From the NCBI RefSeq assembly GCF_949628215.1, contig NC_134279.1, positions 66,695,766 to 66,759,765 of the forward strand: a stretch of 64,000 nt of DNA, in the 5' to 3' direction. Both the position numbers and the translations under genes were made by a program. The first letter of the stretch is position 1; each line of letters begins with the position of its first letter. The stretch is from Phalacrocorax aristotelis. Lineage: Eukaryota; Chordata; Aves; Suliformes; Phalacrocoracidae. Shown piece after piece: positions 37,701 to 50,800 of the stretch. The notes below the pieces were generated by a model, which saw only the letters and a list, made by a program, of their open reading frames with translations, made no database searches and was not told the origin of the DNA.

Positions 37701-38687
37701 TTTGAGTAGAGTTTCATAACAGCAAAACTGATTTTATAAGAATACAAAACGGAAGTGGAATTTACTCCATAAAACATCTGTTTTCATTGGTGTTTAGATG
37801 AAAACAAAGTAAAAAGAGCATGGAAACTAAGTATTTGGGCCAAAGATATTAAACTCAAAGGCTTAAACTGAGTTATAATTCCTTTTTTAAATGTCTAAAG
37901 AAGTGGCCTAATAAGCAAACATGTTGAATATCAACTTATTCTAGCAACTTTCTTTACTGAGTGTTCTGCACATTTCAGTGATAAAACTAGCAATTTGGGT
38001 ACATAAAAGGTGGGTTTAAGCACTCTTGAAAATACCTGACCCTTGCAATACTATTTTTGTGAAGAGGTCTTTTCAAATAAAAAATAAGATATTTTTGTAT
38101 AACTTGACATGTTCTTAAAATGCTTTGAATTCCTTTTCTAAAAAAGTTCAAAGATCTTTTCACAAAAATAGAGTTACACAACCCAGTGGTCTGATGAAGA
38201 GTGAGTGACTGCAAAATAATATCTTTAATTTAGATGATAACTTCTTTCATTCATTTGAAGTCATTCTTCAGTGATGTGTAGGTTCTGTTGCTAAAAGGTT
38301 AGTATATGTTCACTATAGTAGTCAAACTCTAAAAAGGACATGCTTAATGGCATATTCTTTTTTCTGAAACAGTCATTACTCATGACCCAAGAACTGGTCG
38401 AATGCCTGTCAAAGTTATGGTACTTCCTAACAAAGTAACTTTTCCATCCATTTAACCATATTTATTCATTTTAAATGTGTTTCATCATACATTGCTTCTA
38501 CTTGATTTCAGATAGACATAAGAATTAACAGGGTTCTGAAGACAATTGATCTGTCTGATCATTATTTTCCAGGTCATCTAGAAGCACTCTTAGATTCTGT
38601 TTACTTCCAGAAGCTGCAATGAAACCTTCATCTTGCAGCTAATAGTTTTTTTCATAGTCTACTAGCATCCCATAAACTTTATTTCTT
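34791..38687. other. LAP3-CLRN2 intergenic region
   Basis: The stretch is AT-rich with T-rich runs near 35281-35321. Apart from the candidate orphan exon at 36975-37176, I see no gene, RNA gene or recognisable mobile element. Confidence 0.5.
36975..37176 (-). CDS. Candidate terminal exon of an unrecognised small protein
   Basis: On the minus strand a pyrimidine-containing acceptor (tgctttcactcag) precedes an open frame ending in TAA (36977-36975). The encoded 66-67 residues are not low-complexity. They contain LYPGPRLQEGG, HCCPENCPQGPLWYHN and end NRRPSRAV. The frame stays open about 60 bases further upstream and reads a strongly hydrophobic helix (ILLILLVLSL), but has no ATG before a stop. 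It could be the last exon of a secreted or membrane peptide gene, a decayed gene, or chance. I recognise no family and found no partner exon. Confidence 0.25.
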
Positions 38688-38693
38688 TCACTT
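38688..38693 (-). terminator. CLRN2: Candidate poly(A) signal of CLRN2
   Basis: The CLRN2 strand reads AATAAA about 530 bases past its stop codon. It is one plausible hexamer in AT-rich sequence; I cannot show that it is used. Confidence 0.3.
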
Positions 38694-39221
38694 CTTTAAT
38701 TTCTGTTTTAAAAACATTTCACACATACTTAGCCTGTGCTTAGCCGCACATATGATGTTTTCTTTTTCAATGCAGTATAACATCATCAAACATATCTTAC
38801 ATGCCCCTCTCAATGTTTTCCAGATAATTCTGTGAAGGTAATTGGCAAATGTTCATCGTTTCTGTTCTGAAATAACCTTATAGCATCAAAGATTTGTGAT
38901 ACACATATTTTCTTTCTAAAGAAAGAAGTCACTTGGTTTTGATGCAATAATATTTCACCTAAGTTTCCTAAAATATCTCAAAATGTTAATTTCCTGAAAA
39001 CTGCAAACAGCATATATTCACTGCAGATATTGGTCAGTTTTGAGAGAATTATATTTGTAGCACTTGTTTTTCCCACTTTCCCACACATGTTACTTGCTGA
39101 TATTGTAGACTGACGTCTTTACTCATGTTTATACCAAAATCATTCATCCAAATCAAAAGCTGAAGAGCCAGGAAGCTGTTTCTATCCCAACAGTTCACCA
39201 CAGTAGTTTTGTGTAGATCTA

Positions 39222-42200
39222 TTAGTACATGATATCTTCTGCTGTAACATTTGCTTCTTCTGTTTTAGTCTTAATTTTAGGAAAAGGAATCCCACTAATG
39301 GCTATCAGCAACAAATTTACTGCAGGTGCTGTGGCACTTGCCACACAAAGCCAAAAACAGTCTTCAAACCGTTCTTCTAAGATAACGAATTGAAAGACAT
39401 TTTCCCGAAAATTGGCAATTCTTTCTGTGAGGTGATGAAGTTTCACAGCAGCCATAAAGCTGGTGACTGCAAGTACTACAAAGCCACCTGCAACAAAAGG
39501 AAAGAAGTATTCACCGTTGTTGCCAAAACAAGAGAGACATTTCGGCTGTGCTTCAGAAGGCTTACTGAATACCACAGTGAGCATTATACAGAGTAGGGTA
39601 GACTTAGGCCTGGTTTAAACACCTTCAAAATGCTTAGTCTTTATTGTATGGCCAAATACCATACCAGTATTTGTCATAAAGCCCTTTTATCAGTGATACA
39701 GAGCCTAAAGACTGGCACTCATAGCTCCTGTAAGAAGTTGACTGGACACAAGCCAAGTTGGCATCTGACAGTTCTGTTTTGATAGATGAGAATTCACTGC
39801 TAACTTCATTTTACTCACAAGTATTTAAGTTGAGGAGATATTTAGTAAGGCAAGAGAATGAACTTCTAACATTTTGTGTGAATGTGACTGGTGAAAAATA
39901 CTGGTAAAAGATTTTACCTGCAAGGAAATTCCAAAGGCATACTCCTGCTGGACCTTTAATAGCCCGGTAAGGAACTTTTATTGCATTAAGAATGCAGAAT
40001 CCAAAACTGACCAAAGAAAAGAAAATGGCCACACAGAGGAACATTATGATCATCACGTGCAGACCTGTATTCAGCTTTTTCACCATGTGTGGGAAAACTG
40101 TCAAGAAACAAAAAAATCATCTATTCAGCATGTATTTTTTCTTGACAACAGTAAACATCGCACTGTGCTGGTACTACAAACTTAAATTACACTTAAATTA
40201 CACTTATTTTTTGCAAAGGTGATCAATTCAGGTAGTTACACACATCTTAGTTCATGATGATTTATTTGTCACTACATCAGACAAACCTGAGGTATTCTAC
40301 TACAGGAATAATCCCTTACACAGGGTCTGTGAATGAAGATTCAGACTTAAGTCCTGTTTTATTTCTCTAGTTGTGTAAATGTCTTTATCTCTGCTGCTGT
40401 ATCGCCTGCTGCATTCTTTTCTGTCTCTTTTTCACCTCTGCTCTCCATTCCAAACTCCTTTTTTTGAGCTTCCCATTCCTGTCCCATGCTTTTAGTCTCA
40501 TCCCTTTGAAGTCCGATAGTCCCAGGTTCCTTGTCCAGCCCCCTGCTGCCTAAAATAGTATCACTCTTTTCTGTGATTATTTTCTCATATTATTCTTCTT
40601 TCTCTCTCTTCCTTTTTTTAATACTGGCTCCAGTGAGATCTATTTTGATTTCATACTTCCTAATCCCACAGGTTTCCACTTTCAGATGCCCTTCCTGGTT
40701 TCTCATCTAGTGCTCATGGCTCCTTTATGCTCTTCTGGGTATCTGGCAGTATTTTAGTTACAGCCGTAGGATGTTTGTAGAGTGTCGCAGTGGGGTGGGC
40801 TTTAGGTGAAGTGCTCACATGTTTTGCTATAGGCACAAGCTCTTCCTCAGCAGCCTGTCGCTTGCCTGTCCCTAAAGAATGGTAAATTTCTTGGTTTTGT
40901 CTTCACAGATGGAGTTACTCCGTTGGAGGGGCAGACTGGCCAGCAGCAGGGAAGCGTGGGGCACCTGAGTATTCAGTTTATCCTGCAGCCCTTTGGTAAC
41001 GGAATCAGAAGAAATGTGAGTAGGGGATTGTAGGTGACTTGCTGACTGACAGGAAAGAGAAGCTCATTGAGAAGAACCCTAAAATGCAAGCTGATCGAGA
41101 AGAGCCCTTCAGGTAGCGTACCACCGCACACTCATACATGTTTCGAAGAACTAACTGCCTAATTACTAAAAAGTTACTAAAAATTTATATTTTACTAAAA
41201 AGTTACATTTTATTATAAACAAATAAATAGATTGCTTCCTGTGATGCATAACTAAAAAAAATCTAAACAAGCCACAAAAAAAATAGGCAGCAGTAACTGG
41301 TAGATGCCACAGTGAATATCACGCATACAATTTGGTCATCATGATGTGACAGAATTCTAGTAGATTATGTAGAAATCTTCATACTGTCCAAATTCCATAC
41401 CAAAATCAATGATTCAACAGTCCTGCCTTTTCAGTAGCTCATTCTAGGGTTGTAGTTGGGCCTGGTGTACACGGGAGCCACAAGAAGAGACTCCAACAAC
41501 AAGAAGAAAGGAAGTAAGTAAATGAGAATCAGAAGCATATATGAGAAATGGGAAACCAGAAACTAGCTTGCTTTCTTACCGGAAAATAACTGGCTGCGTA
41601 ACAACAAGGCACATGGAGTTTAGCCTTCTTACAAACCAGCAGAGTTTTTAGGGTGGTTGTAAGGATTCTCTTGACTCTTTTCTGAGGGTCTCAGCCAAGT
41701 CCCAAAGACATGACCCGTGAGCCTGGCTTAGTATGCAGAAATAAGAATCCTCAGGAAGGATATTGCCACGCTATGTATGGGACAACTCCAGAAGAATCAG
41801 CTGGAGGCCAGATGATACGCCTTGAGGAGTCTAAAATGGCACTGGACACCTATTATGGCAATGGAATCATGCCGTCACTGTCCTAGTTAAAAGACAGTGT
41901 GCCAGCTGCAAGCCGGCTCTAGTGAATGTTAACGCAGTGAAAGGTGATGTACTAATAACTGTAAATTATTGCAATTCAGAATTCCAGAGTGTCAGAGCTA
42001 CCGTAGTACTGCAGCGTATGAGGTGCTAGCTTTCTGTCTTGCTCTGTGCTGCCCATGCAGTCCATTTACACTAACACGTTTCCCAAGAAATTCTCCCATG
42101 TCTTGCTCCCCGGTACGTTCAGAATGCTTGGAGATTAAGGGGGTCATTCAAAGCAAAAAAAAGTCAAGCCAGACCCAGAACCCCCATAAGTCCTGCTGAC

Positions 42201-44093
42201 CATTGTGCAAAAGCGTTTAACGGGTTTGTATATTATCATGATGCCATTTTGAAACCAACATTGTGGAAGTATCAAACCTGATAGAGGGAAAATCTTTGGG
42301 ACACTTGTTTACCTAGAAACATGGTTGTGCCCACTGCACTTAATTACCCAATTTTACAGTTCTAACAGGGAGAATTCTTACAAGCTTCCGTGAGAGCTTT
42401 GCTCATCTGTGAGTATAGGATCATGTCCTCCAAATATGTGTTGATGCAGTCCAGAGTGATGGACGAACGTTAGGCCCTCCTCTCAGGTTACACAGTAAAT
42501 AATAAGAAAGTTTATTACAGAATCCAGAAAGTTGCACAGATATTTAAAGGGGATAGGCTACTTTTTTCTTCATTATCTCTGACAGGACAGGGTGAAAGAA
42601 CTGGGACTGTATTTCTGAATGCCCTGAAGAGAGGCAGGGCAGAGCTGGCAGAGCTTGGACCTGGTGGTCCAAGACAGAGCATTTGAGCATGACTGCTGTG
42701 TCCGTGTCATGAAGATGTAGCGGCAATCAGAGCTTGAACAAAACTTGGTTATTGTAAAAGTGGCTAGTCCAAATTCATCACAGCTCAATAACGGGTCATG
42801 CTGATCTACGCTGAGGTTGCTCTGGTTCTCTTCTCCATTCCCTCTGAAGTCCCACAGTCCTGCCTTCCTTCAAGTTTTTATAGTGGTGCCCACCCAGTTA
42901 TGTAGGCTGCCATGATCCTACGGGAAACAAATGGGGTTTTTTGGCAGGTTAATTTTTTGGGCAGCCTAACTTCCTGAACTACCTCACCACAACAACTACC
43001 AAAGCCATTGCAAAGGCTGGGGCAGGACAGCATTGCTGTGGGCCAGGGAGAGGGTGAAACCGCAGCAGCTTCAACTCATCTTGGTTTAAGTTGCAGTGGT
43101 TCTGCACACTGAACTAAAATTCTTCAATGCAAAGTATCGTTTTCACTAGAGCACAGGATTTGTGAAAACTGGAAATCATCCAAAGTATGGACCAACATCT
43201 GAGTGCTTTTGAGACCTCAAGGAAATCTTTTAAAGGAATAAATTTATAAGAGTTTCTACGTCTTTTAAGAGTTGAACGATTTTTTCTCTCCAAAGTTACC
43301 AGAAAAGAAGGTGAAATTTTCTTCAACATGTTAATAAAATTATGAGTATCTGCTATGGCAGACATCGGCATTATGACAGCTAGAGAAGTGTGGCTGGCTA
43401 AATAAGTCTTTACTTCTTAAAAAAAAAAAAAAAGGAGGAGCTCAACAGGGAAGGCAAGGACAGGGGCACAGAGAGATTGTGCAGCAACACGTGGCATGGG
43501 AAAGAGTCTGTCAAGGAGAAAGTATGGTTTACAGGGTCATCTCCAAATGACTCACTCCCTTCACAAGACTAAAAGGAAGCCCTCAGTCTAGCCCTAGGTA
43601 TTTTTTTTCCCATCTTGATTCCAGGATTACAGAACATAACTGGAAGAAAAAAGCTAGCCTGAAATGGTAGAGATTTTACATTCATATTCAGATCCCAAAC
43701 CACAAACACCACAAGTCAGCCACAAACATATATTTAATAATAATAATTTTCATCCTCTAAGTCCTGTAAAGAAAAAAAGTAGAGTGCTTTTGAAGTTGAA
43801 CTAGACGTTAGGCAAAAGAGTCAACCAAAATCGTACTTACTTGTGAATTTGGAACGCCGCCCACCCAACCCACACTGGCGTATTTTGCCACCCTGAAAGA
43901 GTCCATAGTAAATTTCTCCAATGAACTTGACCAGTTCTGGATCCGTGGCATTGACCAAATCAGCTCCTGTTTTGCAAAGGATCTTTCCAGTCATCCACTT
44001 TGGGGTCCCCATTGCAACAACAATCAAGATAAAAGACACAAAACTTATTAGAGAAGCCAAGGCAAATAAAGTCTTTCTAAAACAGCCAGGCAT
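39222..44093 (-). CDS. CLRN2: CLRN2, clarin 2
   Basis: Clarin 2 is a four-pass membrane protein of the claudin/tetraspan superfamily, needed for hair-bundle integrity in inner-ear sensory cells. Exons on the minus strand: 44093-43841, 40097-39918, 39487-39222 (TAA 39224-39222); 232 residues, the human length. Membrane segments lie near 8-28 (LASLISFVSFILIVVAM), 97-121 (LHVMIIMFLCVAIFFSLVSF), 146-161 (GFVVLAVTSFMAAVKL) and about 190-212. The first extracellular loop holds the glycosylation sequon Asn48-Ala-Thr and the conserved KFIGEIYYGLF and RQCGLGGR motifs. The C-terminus ends TAEDIMY, against TAEDILY in human. All junctions are GT-AG and in phase. It is divergent from QDPR. Confidence 0.97.
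40098..43840 (-). other. CLRN2 intron 1
   Basis: This 3.7 kb intron holds the possible LTR-like segment at 42465-43005 and an A13 run near 43420. Nothing else was recognised. Confidence 0.5.
42465..43005 (-). mobile_element. Possible solo LTR-like fossil in CLRN2 intron 1
   Basis: On the minus strand a TATAAAAA (42882-42875) is followed about 360 bases on by AATAAA (42516-42511), a promoter-to-poly(A) arrangement typical of an LTR. The segment is more mixed in composition than its flanks and shows no family protein. No flanking partner LTR or internal viral region is seen. The family is not named and the borders are guesses; a short independent transcript is the alternative. Confidence 0.25.
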
Positions 44094-44611
44094 CCTAGTG
44101 GTTTCAGGGAATCATCTCCAAGGCCTTTCCGCAGCAGTCAGGCACGTTTCCTGTTTTTTCTTATGCTCTGAAATCTGCAAACGAATTTCAAAGCACATCG
44201 CATGGTATTTTGATGTTTCAGAAATTAATCTGTATGATTAAAAATCAAGTCCAAAACCATGTTTTGCTGCAACAACGTCCTGAGATGGTTGCAAGTAACA
44301 GCTTCGTTAGACAGTAGGGCAGTGATGCTTGTTTCTGCAGAAGGTAATCCTATCTCTATTGCCTGGCTAATGTTTCACCATCTAATTGTTCTGCTCAAAT
44401 GACATCAAGTTCCTTACCATAATAGCACGGGAAGAAAATTAGGAGCAGAAACGTGGGTGGATGTCTGTGTGCAAGGGACAGAGCACTAAATCTGCGCCCT
44501 TCGATCCAGCTGCTCGGGGCGACAGCGGCCGGCCTGAGGCGAGCGACGGGCGCCCTCCGGGAGCGGGGGGCAAAGCCGGCCGCCACCGCCTGCTTCTGCC
44601 GTCACGGCTGT

Positions 44612-44636
44612 CCCGGCCCGGCCCGGCCCGGCCCGG
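44612..44636. repeat. (CCCGG)5 tandem repeat
   Basis: Five perfect CCCGG units lie about 240 bases upstream of the QDPR start codon in the CpG island. Confidence 0.9.
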
Positions 44637-44655
44637 CGGGGACCTTTGCGCCTGC

Positions 44656-44678
44656 TAATTAATTCGCATCTAATTAAT
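44656..44678. promoter_or_regulatory. Paired TAATTAAT motifs inside the CpG island
   Basis: Two identical TAATTAAT blocks (44656-44663 and 44671-44678) are 15 bases apart start to start. Both are preceded by C and stand as an AT island in otherwise GC-rich sequence. Such palindromic cores are bound by homeodomain proteins; the second, as gcatctaattaat, is close to the POU4 type site. Their function is inferred. Confidence 0.4.
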
Positions 44679-44874
44679 CAGCGCGGCGGCTCGGGGCGCC
44701 GCGGGGGCCGCCTCGGGCCGGAGCCATGCGGGGGGGTGGGTGCCCGCCGGACCCGGCGCCCCTCGCCCGCCCCTCCCGGGGGCCGCCCCCATGAGCGGGC
44801 GGGGCCGGGCGGCCGGGCCAGGGGCGGAGCTGCCGCCCGCGCCATCGGCAGCGCGGGGCCGGGCGGCAGCGGGC

Positions 44875-47800
44875 ATGGCGGCGGCGGCGGCGGCGGGCAG
44901 GGTGCTGGTGTACGGGGGCAGGGGGGCGCTGGGCTCCCAGTGCGTGCGGTACTTCAAGTCCAGGAACTGGGTGAGCGGCGGCTCGGGGGGCGGCGGGGCG
45001 GGGGGCTCGGCGCCCGGCCGAGCGCCTGGGCAGCGCCGGGAGGGCCGGCGGTCCGGCCGCTAACGGCCCCTTCCTCTCGCCGCGGCAGTGGGTGGCCAGC
45101 ATCGACCTGGCGGAGAACGAGGAGGCCAGCGCCAGCGTGGTGGTGGGGGCGACCGACTCCTTCCCCGAGCAGGCCGAGCAGGTGGGTCAGCCCCGCGGGC
45201 GGGGGTGCTGCCGCGGCGGCCGCTGCCCGGAGGCCTCGCCCGCTCTTTGCCCGCTGCGGCAGCAGCAGTGTCTGTCTGTCTGTCTGTCTGTCTGTGCGTG
45301 GGGTGTTCCGCTTTCGCTGCGGGGCGGAGGGGCCCGGCGGGTGGCGGCCCCGCTGTCGCACCAGGCACCCGAAGGGCCCAGCCTGTGCTCGGCCCTGCCT
45401 TTAGGGTGAGTTTTTGGTTTTTGTTTTTTCCTTTTAACTGAACGCGTGCATGAGTATGCAGAAAGAGCCTGATCTGGGATTTTGAAGGTTCAGCACATAG
45501 GGCCGTTTTGTGTTATTTTTCTCTTGGTGACTTGAAAAGTCGCGGCTGAATCAGGTAAGTGTAATGAAGATGGATTAGGACATCTTAAAATGCAACACTG
45601 CTTTCTGATGTCCTAACTCTTAAATGTGCTGTGTGCAGATAGATGGTGTACCCAGAGCATGCAAACCCTAAGCCCCGATGGGACCCGTAAGAATGCACTG
45701 GTTCCCACAGAGGTAAACGTGGGAGAACCCAAGCTAGCATAAAAACTGTTTTGCCTTGTTCTCAAGAGGTAGGATCTCTTTTTTTAATTTTAACTTTTGA
45801 ACCTCTTTCTGTTATTGATAAACTGAATCGCTAGCCAATAGGTATTCTTTATATCTACACGACTCGTCAGGCTTTTAAAGAGTAATACAAAATGTTTGCA
45901 ATGGATTTTTCAATGCCCAGCCTTTGTGAAAACCAGTGGATTTTTTTTCTTTTGTTGAGAGATGGATTGTTTGCTTTTCACTTTGGCAGAGAAAATTCAT
46001 AGCTGAAAAACTCATTACCAACTGTGAAGTCTTGTATTTGAAAGAGAAAGAGGTACTGGATATCTAAAAGTATACAAACTGAAATGTAGGGGCCAGACGT
46101 GAACTGATGGTTGTGGTCTGGGGAGAAGCAATAAGGCAGCTAATCTTCAGTTGTTCATTTCTTGTACTGTCATCAAAAGTGACACCAGTAGTCCTGGTCA
46201 GACCTGGAGTTTCATTTCCCCTATTAAACAGCACCATACCCAGAGACAAACCTGTCAAAAATTAAGTCGCAAACAAAAATTTTTCTTAATGGTATAGGTA
46301 AGGATCGGATCTTTCAGTCTTGCTCAAACCAGTTATTTCCAGTGACATCACGCGCTGTATGCTCCGACTTTCCTCTATAGTTATCTTTCAACACAGTTAT
46401 TTTGAGTTCATAGATCACAAATGTTAATTTTCTGCAGCTCTTTAAATTGCTGTGTGTTGTGTTGCTTGGCCACATAACTTGGAAAAAAGTAACTTTAAGG
46501 CAGCCTTGATATTTACTCCCTTACCTTATCAGCCCTGTGTTTTCAATATGCTTTTGTTCCCTGTATTGAAGGTGACAGCAGAGGTCGGAAAGCTACTTGG
46601 TGAAGAAAAGGTGGACGCAATCTTGTGTGTAGCGGGAGGATGGGCTGGAGGCAGCGCCAAAGCTAAATGTAAGCCTTTGGTACGCACATGCTAGTGAATG
46701 CATGAATGAAATCTGAGAGGAATCTTTAAAGTCGTGGTAATAAAGATATCTGAGATCATCTCTCATCCTGAGTCCAGAAGAACACATGAGCGTAAAAGTA
46801 CAAAATGGTTCGGTCACAATGCTGCCTAGTGCTTCTCTGAATTTTTGCTGCCTGTTAAATTTGCACAGCACTTAGTGTTCTCAGTAACGCTTTTTGATGC
46901 GCCAGTTTTCATCGGAAAAATCTTGATGCACTTTATGAAGGAGTTCAGCTTTATTATCTACAAAATAACTTTTGCCAAGGTTACCTGTGTCAGGCAAGAC
47001 ACACTGAGTGATTTGGTAGTAGCGCGCTGGGTAGAAACGTCGATGTTGTTTCCTAATTCATTGCTTGGTCCATAAAACCTTGGTTGCCTCCTGCAGTCCT
47101 CTGAGCTATTACTGTGTATTGGAAGGAGCTGTCTAATGACTTGAGCTCAAGCTACAGAAAAAAGCTTTCAGTTTAAAAAAAGCTATTAAACATGTAATGT
47201 TCAGAACGAAATTTTATACTTTACCCACTAGTGTAGAGATACAAGGAGAAAAAAATAGCCTTGTTTTCTGTCTGGAGTTAATCTGTTAAAATGTGTCCTT
47301 TTCTTCCCCCTTCCAGTTTGGGCATTTCAGGCAAAGGCATAAATTGGTATTTTACCCAAGTTGGAAATAGAAAATGGTAGAAAGCATGTTTTCGTAGCCC
47401 TGTTGCATAGTGCTGTTGCACTCTGTGTGCCAGTAAAGAAACTGGAGTTAGAAGTCTTCTATCTTTTAGCTAATTTCACTAATTGCCTTCCTAATCAGCT
47501 TTATACAAAAACTGTGATCTGATGTGGAAGCAGAGCGTTTGGACATCCACTATTTCCAGCCACCTAGCCACAAAGCATCTGAAAGAAGGTGGCCTCTTGA
47601 CTTTGACAGGAGCTCAAGCTGCTTTATCTGGAACCCCAGGTAAAATGCAATGCAGAGTAACAGCTGGTTTGCCAGCAGTTCTTGCTATCTGTTAGTCTGA
47701 GCATTCTTGTTTGTAAAGCAACAGTTTCACTCCCCAGTTTCTTGACATCTAGTACAAATGGAAAATTGCTGCTGAAACACTTCAGGAAAGTGTAATTTTC

Positions 47801-50800
47801 AGGTAGCAATACCGAATCTCTTGAAGCTGGAGTGTGAACAGATAGAATCAGTATGTAAATAATATTTGACATGCATTGGTGAAATGTACTTGACTAATAT
47901 ATGATACAGTAAAAAAGAGTTGGAAAAATGAAGAATAGAAGCACACAGCAAGCTGTAAGTACAGTGCTTAAATAAAGTTAAATCTTCTATTTGTGTTCTG
48001 AAAGGCAGTCCTACATTGCCCGATTTTTTCCGTTGGTGATGACTTGGCTGATTCTGTTAAATGTGCTTGTCCTGTTCATGTTCTGATTCCAGTCTGCCTT
48101 TGCTTCAGACATAGATAAGCTTGTTGACCGTTGGCTTTGCCCTCCAGTAGCTATTTAATATGAACTTTATTGAGTTTTTTCATCTCGCTCTTTGTTTTGT
48201 TGGTGTGGAGAAATAAATCTGGGAGCAACTTAAAAGAAAAAAACCAAAGGCACCGACACACAAGCCCACAGGCAGGGAGAGGGAAGTTTCTGAGACAAAT
48301 ACTGTCATTTCCCAGTCTTTTATTAGTGTGACTTCAACAGTATTTTGACGAGACATAGCTACTAAAATTTTAAAACACACTATAGAATTTATAAATATTC
48401 CTGAAAGCTGTGTCTAAAACTGTTCAGGAAAGGTATGCAGTATTTTCTAGTTAATGATTTATCTTCTGTGTTTACAGCTGCATCTGGCATAGTTGGAAGA
48501 TGAAAGGCTTATTTTATGAGAATAAGCAGATGAATAACTTACTGTGTACTACTGGCTGACGATATAGAAATGAAGAAATGTGAACTCTGGCAAACTTTCA
48601 TGTTGTTTTTTGTTTGGGTGGATTTGGGGGGTAGGGACCACAACACAGGAATCAAAGTGATTTGCTTTCATGTTTTGAACTAGCTGGTTTCAGTGGCTCT
48701 GGATTTTTCTAAAAAACACAGCAGTGCTTTGGGCAAACACATGCAACTTATTAACATCAGGAAGAATTGGGAAAGAGTTGTTACTCAACTCTGTTCCCAG
48801 GGAGGTGGTGGAGTCACCATCCCTGGAGGTATCTATTTAAAAGACATGTAGACGTGGCACTTCAGGGTATGGTTTAGGAGACATGGTAGTGTTGGGTTGG
48901 CGGTTGGACTTGATGATCCTAGAGGTCTTTTCCAACCTTAATGGTTCTATGATTTTGCAAATCTGACTTGTTAGGCTTGTTACTACCAGCCGTTATGGAA
49001 GGAGCCATCTTTTTCTTGTTTGCTGTTAGCGTGATTTTTCTTTTTGTGTGTGAAAATGTTGACTCACATAATGCAAATTGAAGAATACTGAGAATTATAT
49101 GAACAGTTACAGAAGCAGTCTGATAGTGATGGCTAAGAAATGTAGACGCCTGAAAAGTTTTAAGAAGGCTTGGAATGTTTGGTTCAGATGAGACAAGAGG
49201 GGAATATGGTAGAGAGGCAAATAACTTTATTGTTACAATAAAAAAAGTTAGCTACTCTTGCTCATGATTCCTCCTAATAAACATGGATGTTATACAATGT
49301 GTCTAAATGAATGTAACGGTAACACTTCTACAGTGCAACGTTACCTTTGTAACTTTTGTAGAAACACAGAATGGTTTGGGTTGGGTTGGAAGGGACCTTT
49401 AAAGGTTATCTAGTCCAGCCTCCTGCAATGAGCAGGGACATCTTCAACTAGATCAGGTAGATTTGACTTCCAGTGTTCCTGAGGAAATATTTTATAAGGG
49501 TTGTGTAGTTAGAGATGGGGAGAAAAGCATCCAGTTGTAGTAGACAAAAGACATCTATTTTTTCTTATGTGGTTAATCTGTGTCTAGACTGCTTGGCAGA
49601 TACACACCATGAGACATTCAGACCTATAGCACCCTGATTGACTTGTACCTGACCAGTGTGCCTTATGCTCTCATTCCTGTTGCTCTTACACTGCTAAATA
49701 CGATCTGCCTAGAAAGCAACAGTGTTTAGGAAGAAGCTTGCTTTATCTGCAGGTTCTCTAGTAATTTTCTACCGTGAGGGGTTTTTTGTAATTTTCTCCA
49801 AAGGGCCTGTCAGACTTGGGGTGCTCACCAAGTGAATTTCGGTTCTGGAGACATGTGAACTGTATCTGTTTGGATCCAAACCTGCAAATACCTTAGTCAT
49901 ATGATTAAAATTAATGGATGATTGCTTTATGAATGTCTATGGGCATCTTCACACTTACTCTGTTAGATTTGTAAGGTTAGCCCTGCGGGTCTCATCCTTC
50001 AGGGTGCATTTGGGTACATTAACTAAATATGCTTAACTCGGTAAGCTGCTTATTTCTGTAGTGCTGAGTCAGCTGCATTCTGTGATAGCTCCTGGATGCC
50101 TAATAAGAGCTTTTTACTGTTTCTTTTTTCCTTTTTTTTTTTTTCTTTTAATCTGTATGTTTTGATACATTTTAAAAGCCTGATTCTGCTCTGGCTGTAG
50201 TAAGTGGTCTTAATATTCACCAAACAATCTGAGTTTCTGTCATACTACTGATAATATTGAGAGCTGTTTTGACTGTACTCTAATTTGCCTGTTTTTAATT
50301 GTTAGGGATGATTGGCTATGGCATGGCCAAAGGAGCAGTGCATCAGCTTTGTCAGAGTTTAGCTGGTGCCAATAGCGGCTTGCCGTCTGGTTCTGCTGCT
50401 GTTGCCATTTTACCGTAAGTGGTTGCATAGTTGCTTCTGCCCATGTTGTTTTATTTAATTACTGCTTTAACCTGGAGTCACAGGGATCTGCTTGGGTTGT
50501 CCTGTTCACAGTACACAAACAGCTTTTCAGACCTACTTACAGTTTCACAAAGGAGGCATCCTGAATGTATGAACAAAATGATATGCCAAGTCATCCTAAA
50601 AATTGTTAAATTCTTTCCCTTTACTTTGCAAAACAGTGGTGGATGTTACGATTAAAATTTTGTTCACTTTTAACCAGTTTAACCGTAGCCATGCATTAAT
50701 GTGTGATTCTCCCCCCACCCCCAATATAGACAGAATTTTGAAAATGAGATGAGCTATTCAGCAGTTTTAGACTGAGCTGTGTCATAATAGCAAAGCAAAG

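Larger units (their letters stand above)
44490..45415. promoter_or_regulatory. QDPR: CpG island shared by the CLRN2/QDPR intergenic region and QDPR 5' end
   Basis: G+C and CpG density jump at about 44490 and remain high through QDPR exons 1 and 2. The island contains five CCCGG units (44612-44636) and ends in a TCTG repeat. The start codons of CLRN2 (44093, leftward) and QDPR (44875, rightward) are 781 bases apart, so the segment could act as a bidirectional promoter. The island is closer to QDPR; the CLRN2 side is AT-rich, as expected for a tissue-restricted gene. Confidence 0.75.

Noticed and set aside
44646-45404. 252-codon plus-strand frame and several overlapping frames
   Set aside because: They are artefacts of the QDPR CpG island; the QDPR frame with correct splicing accounts for the conserved protein.
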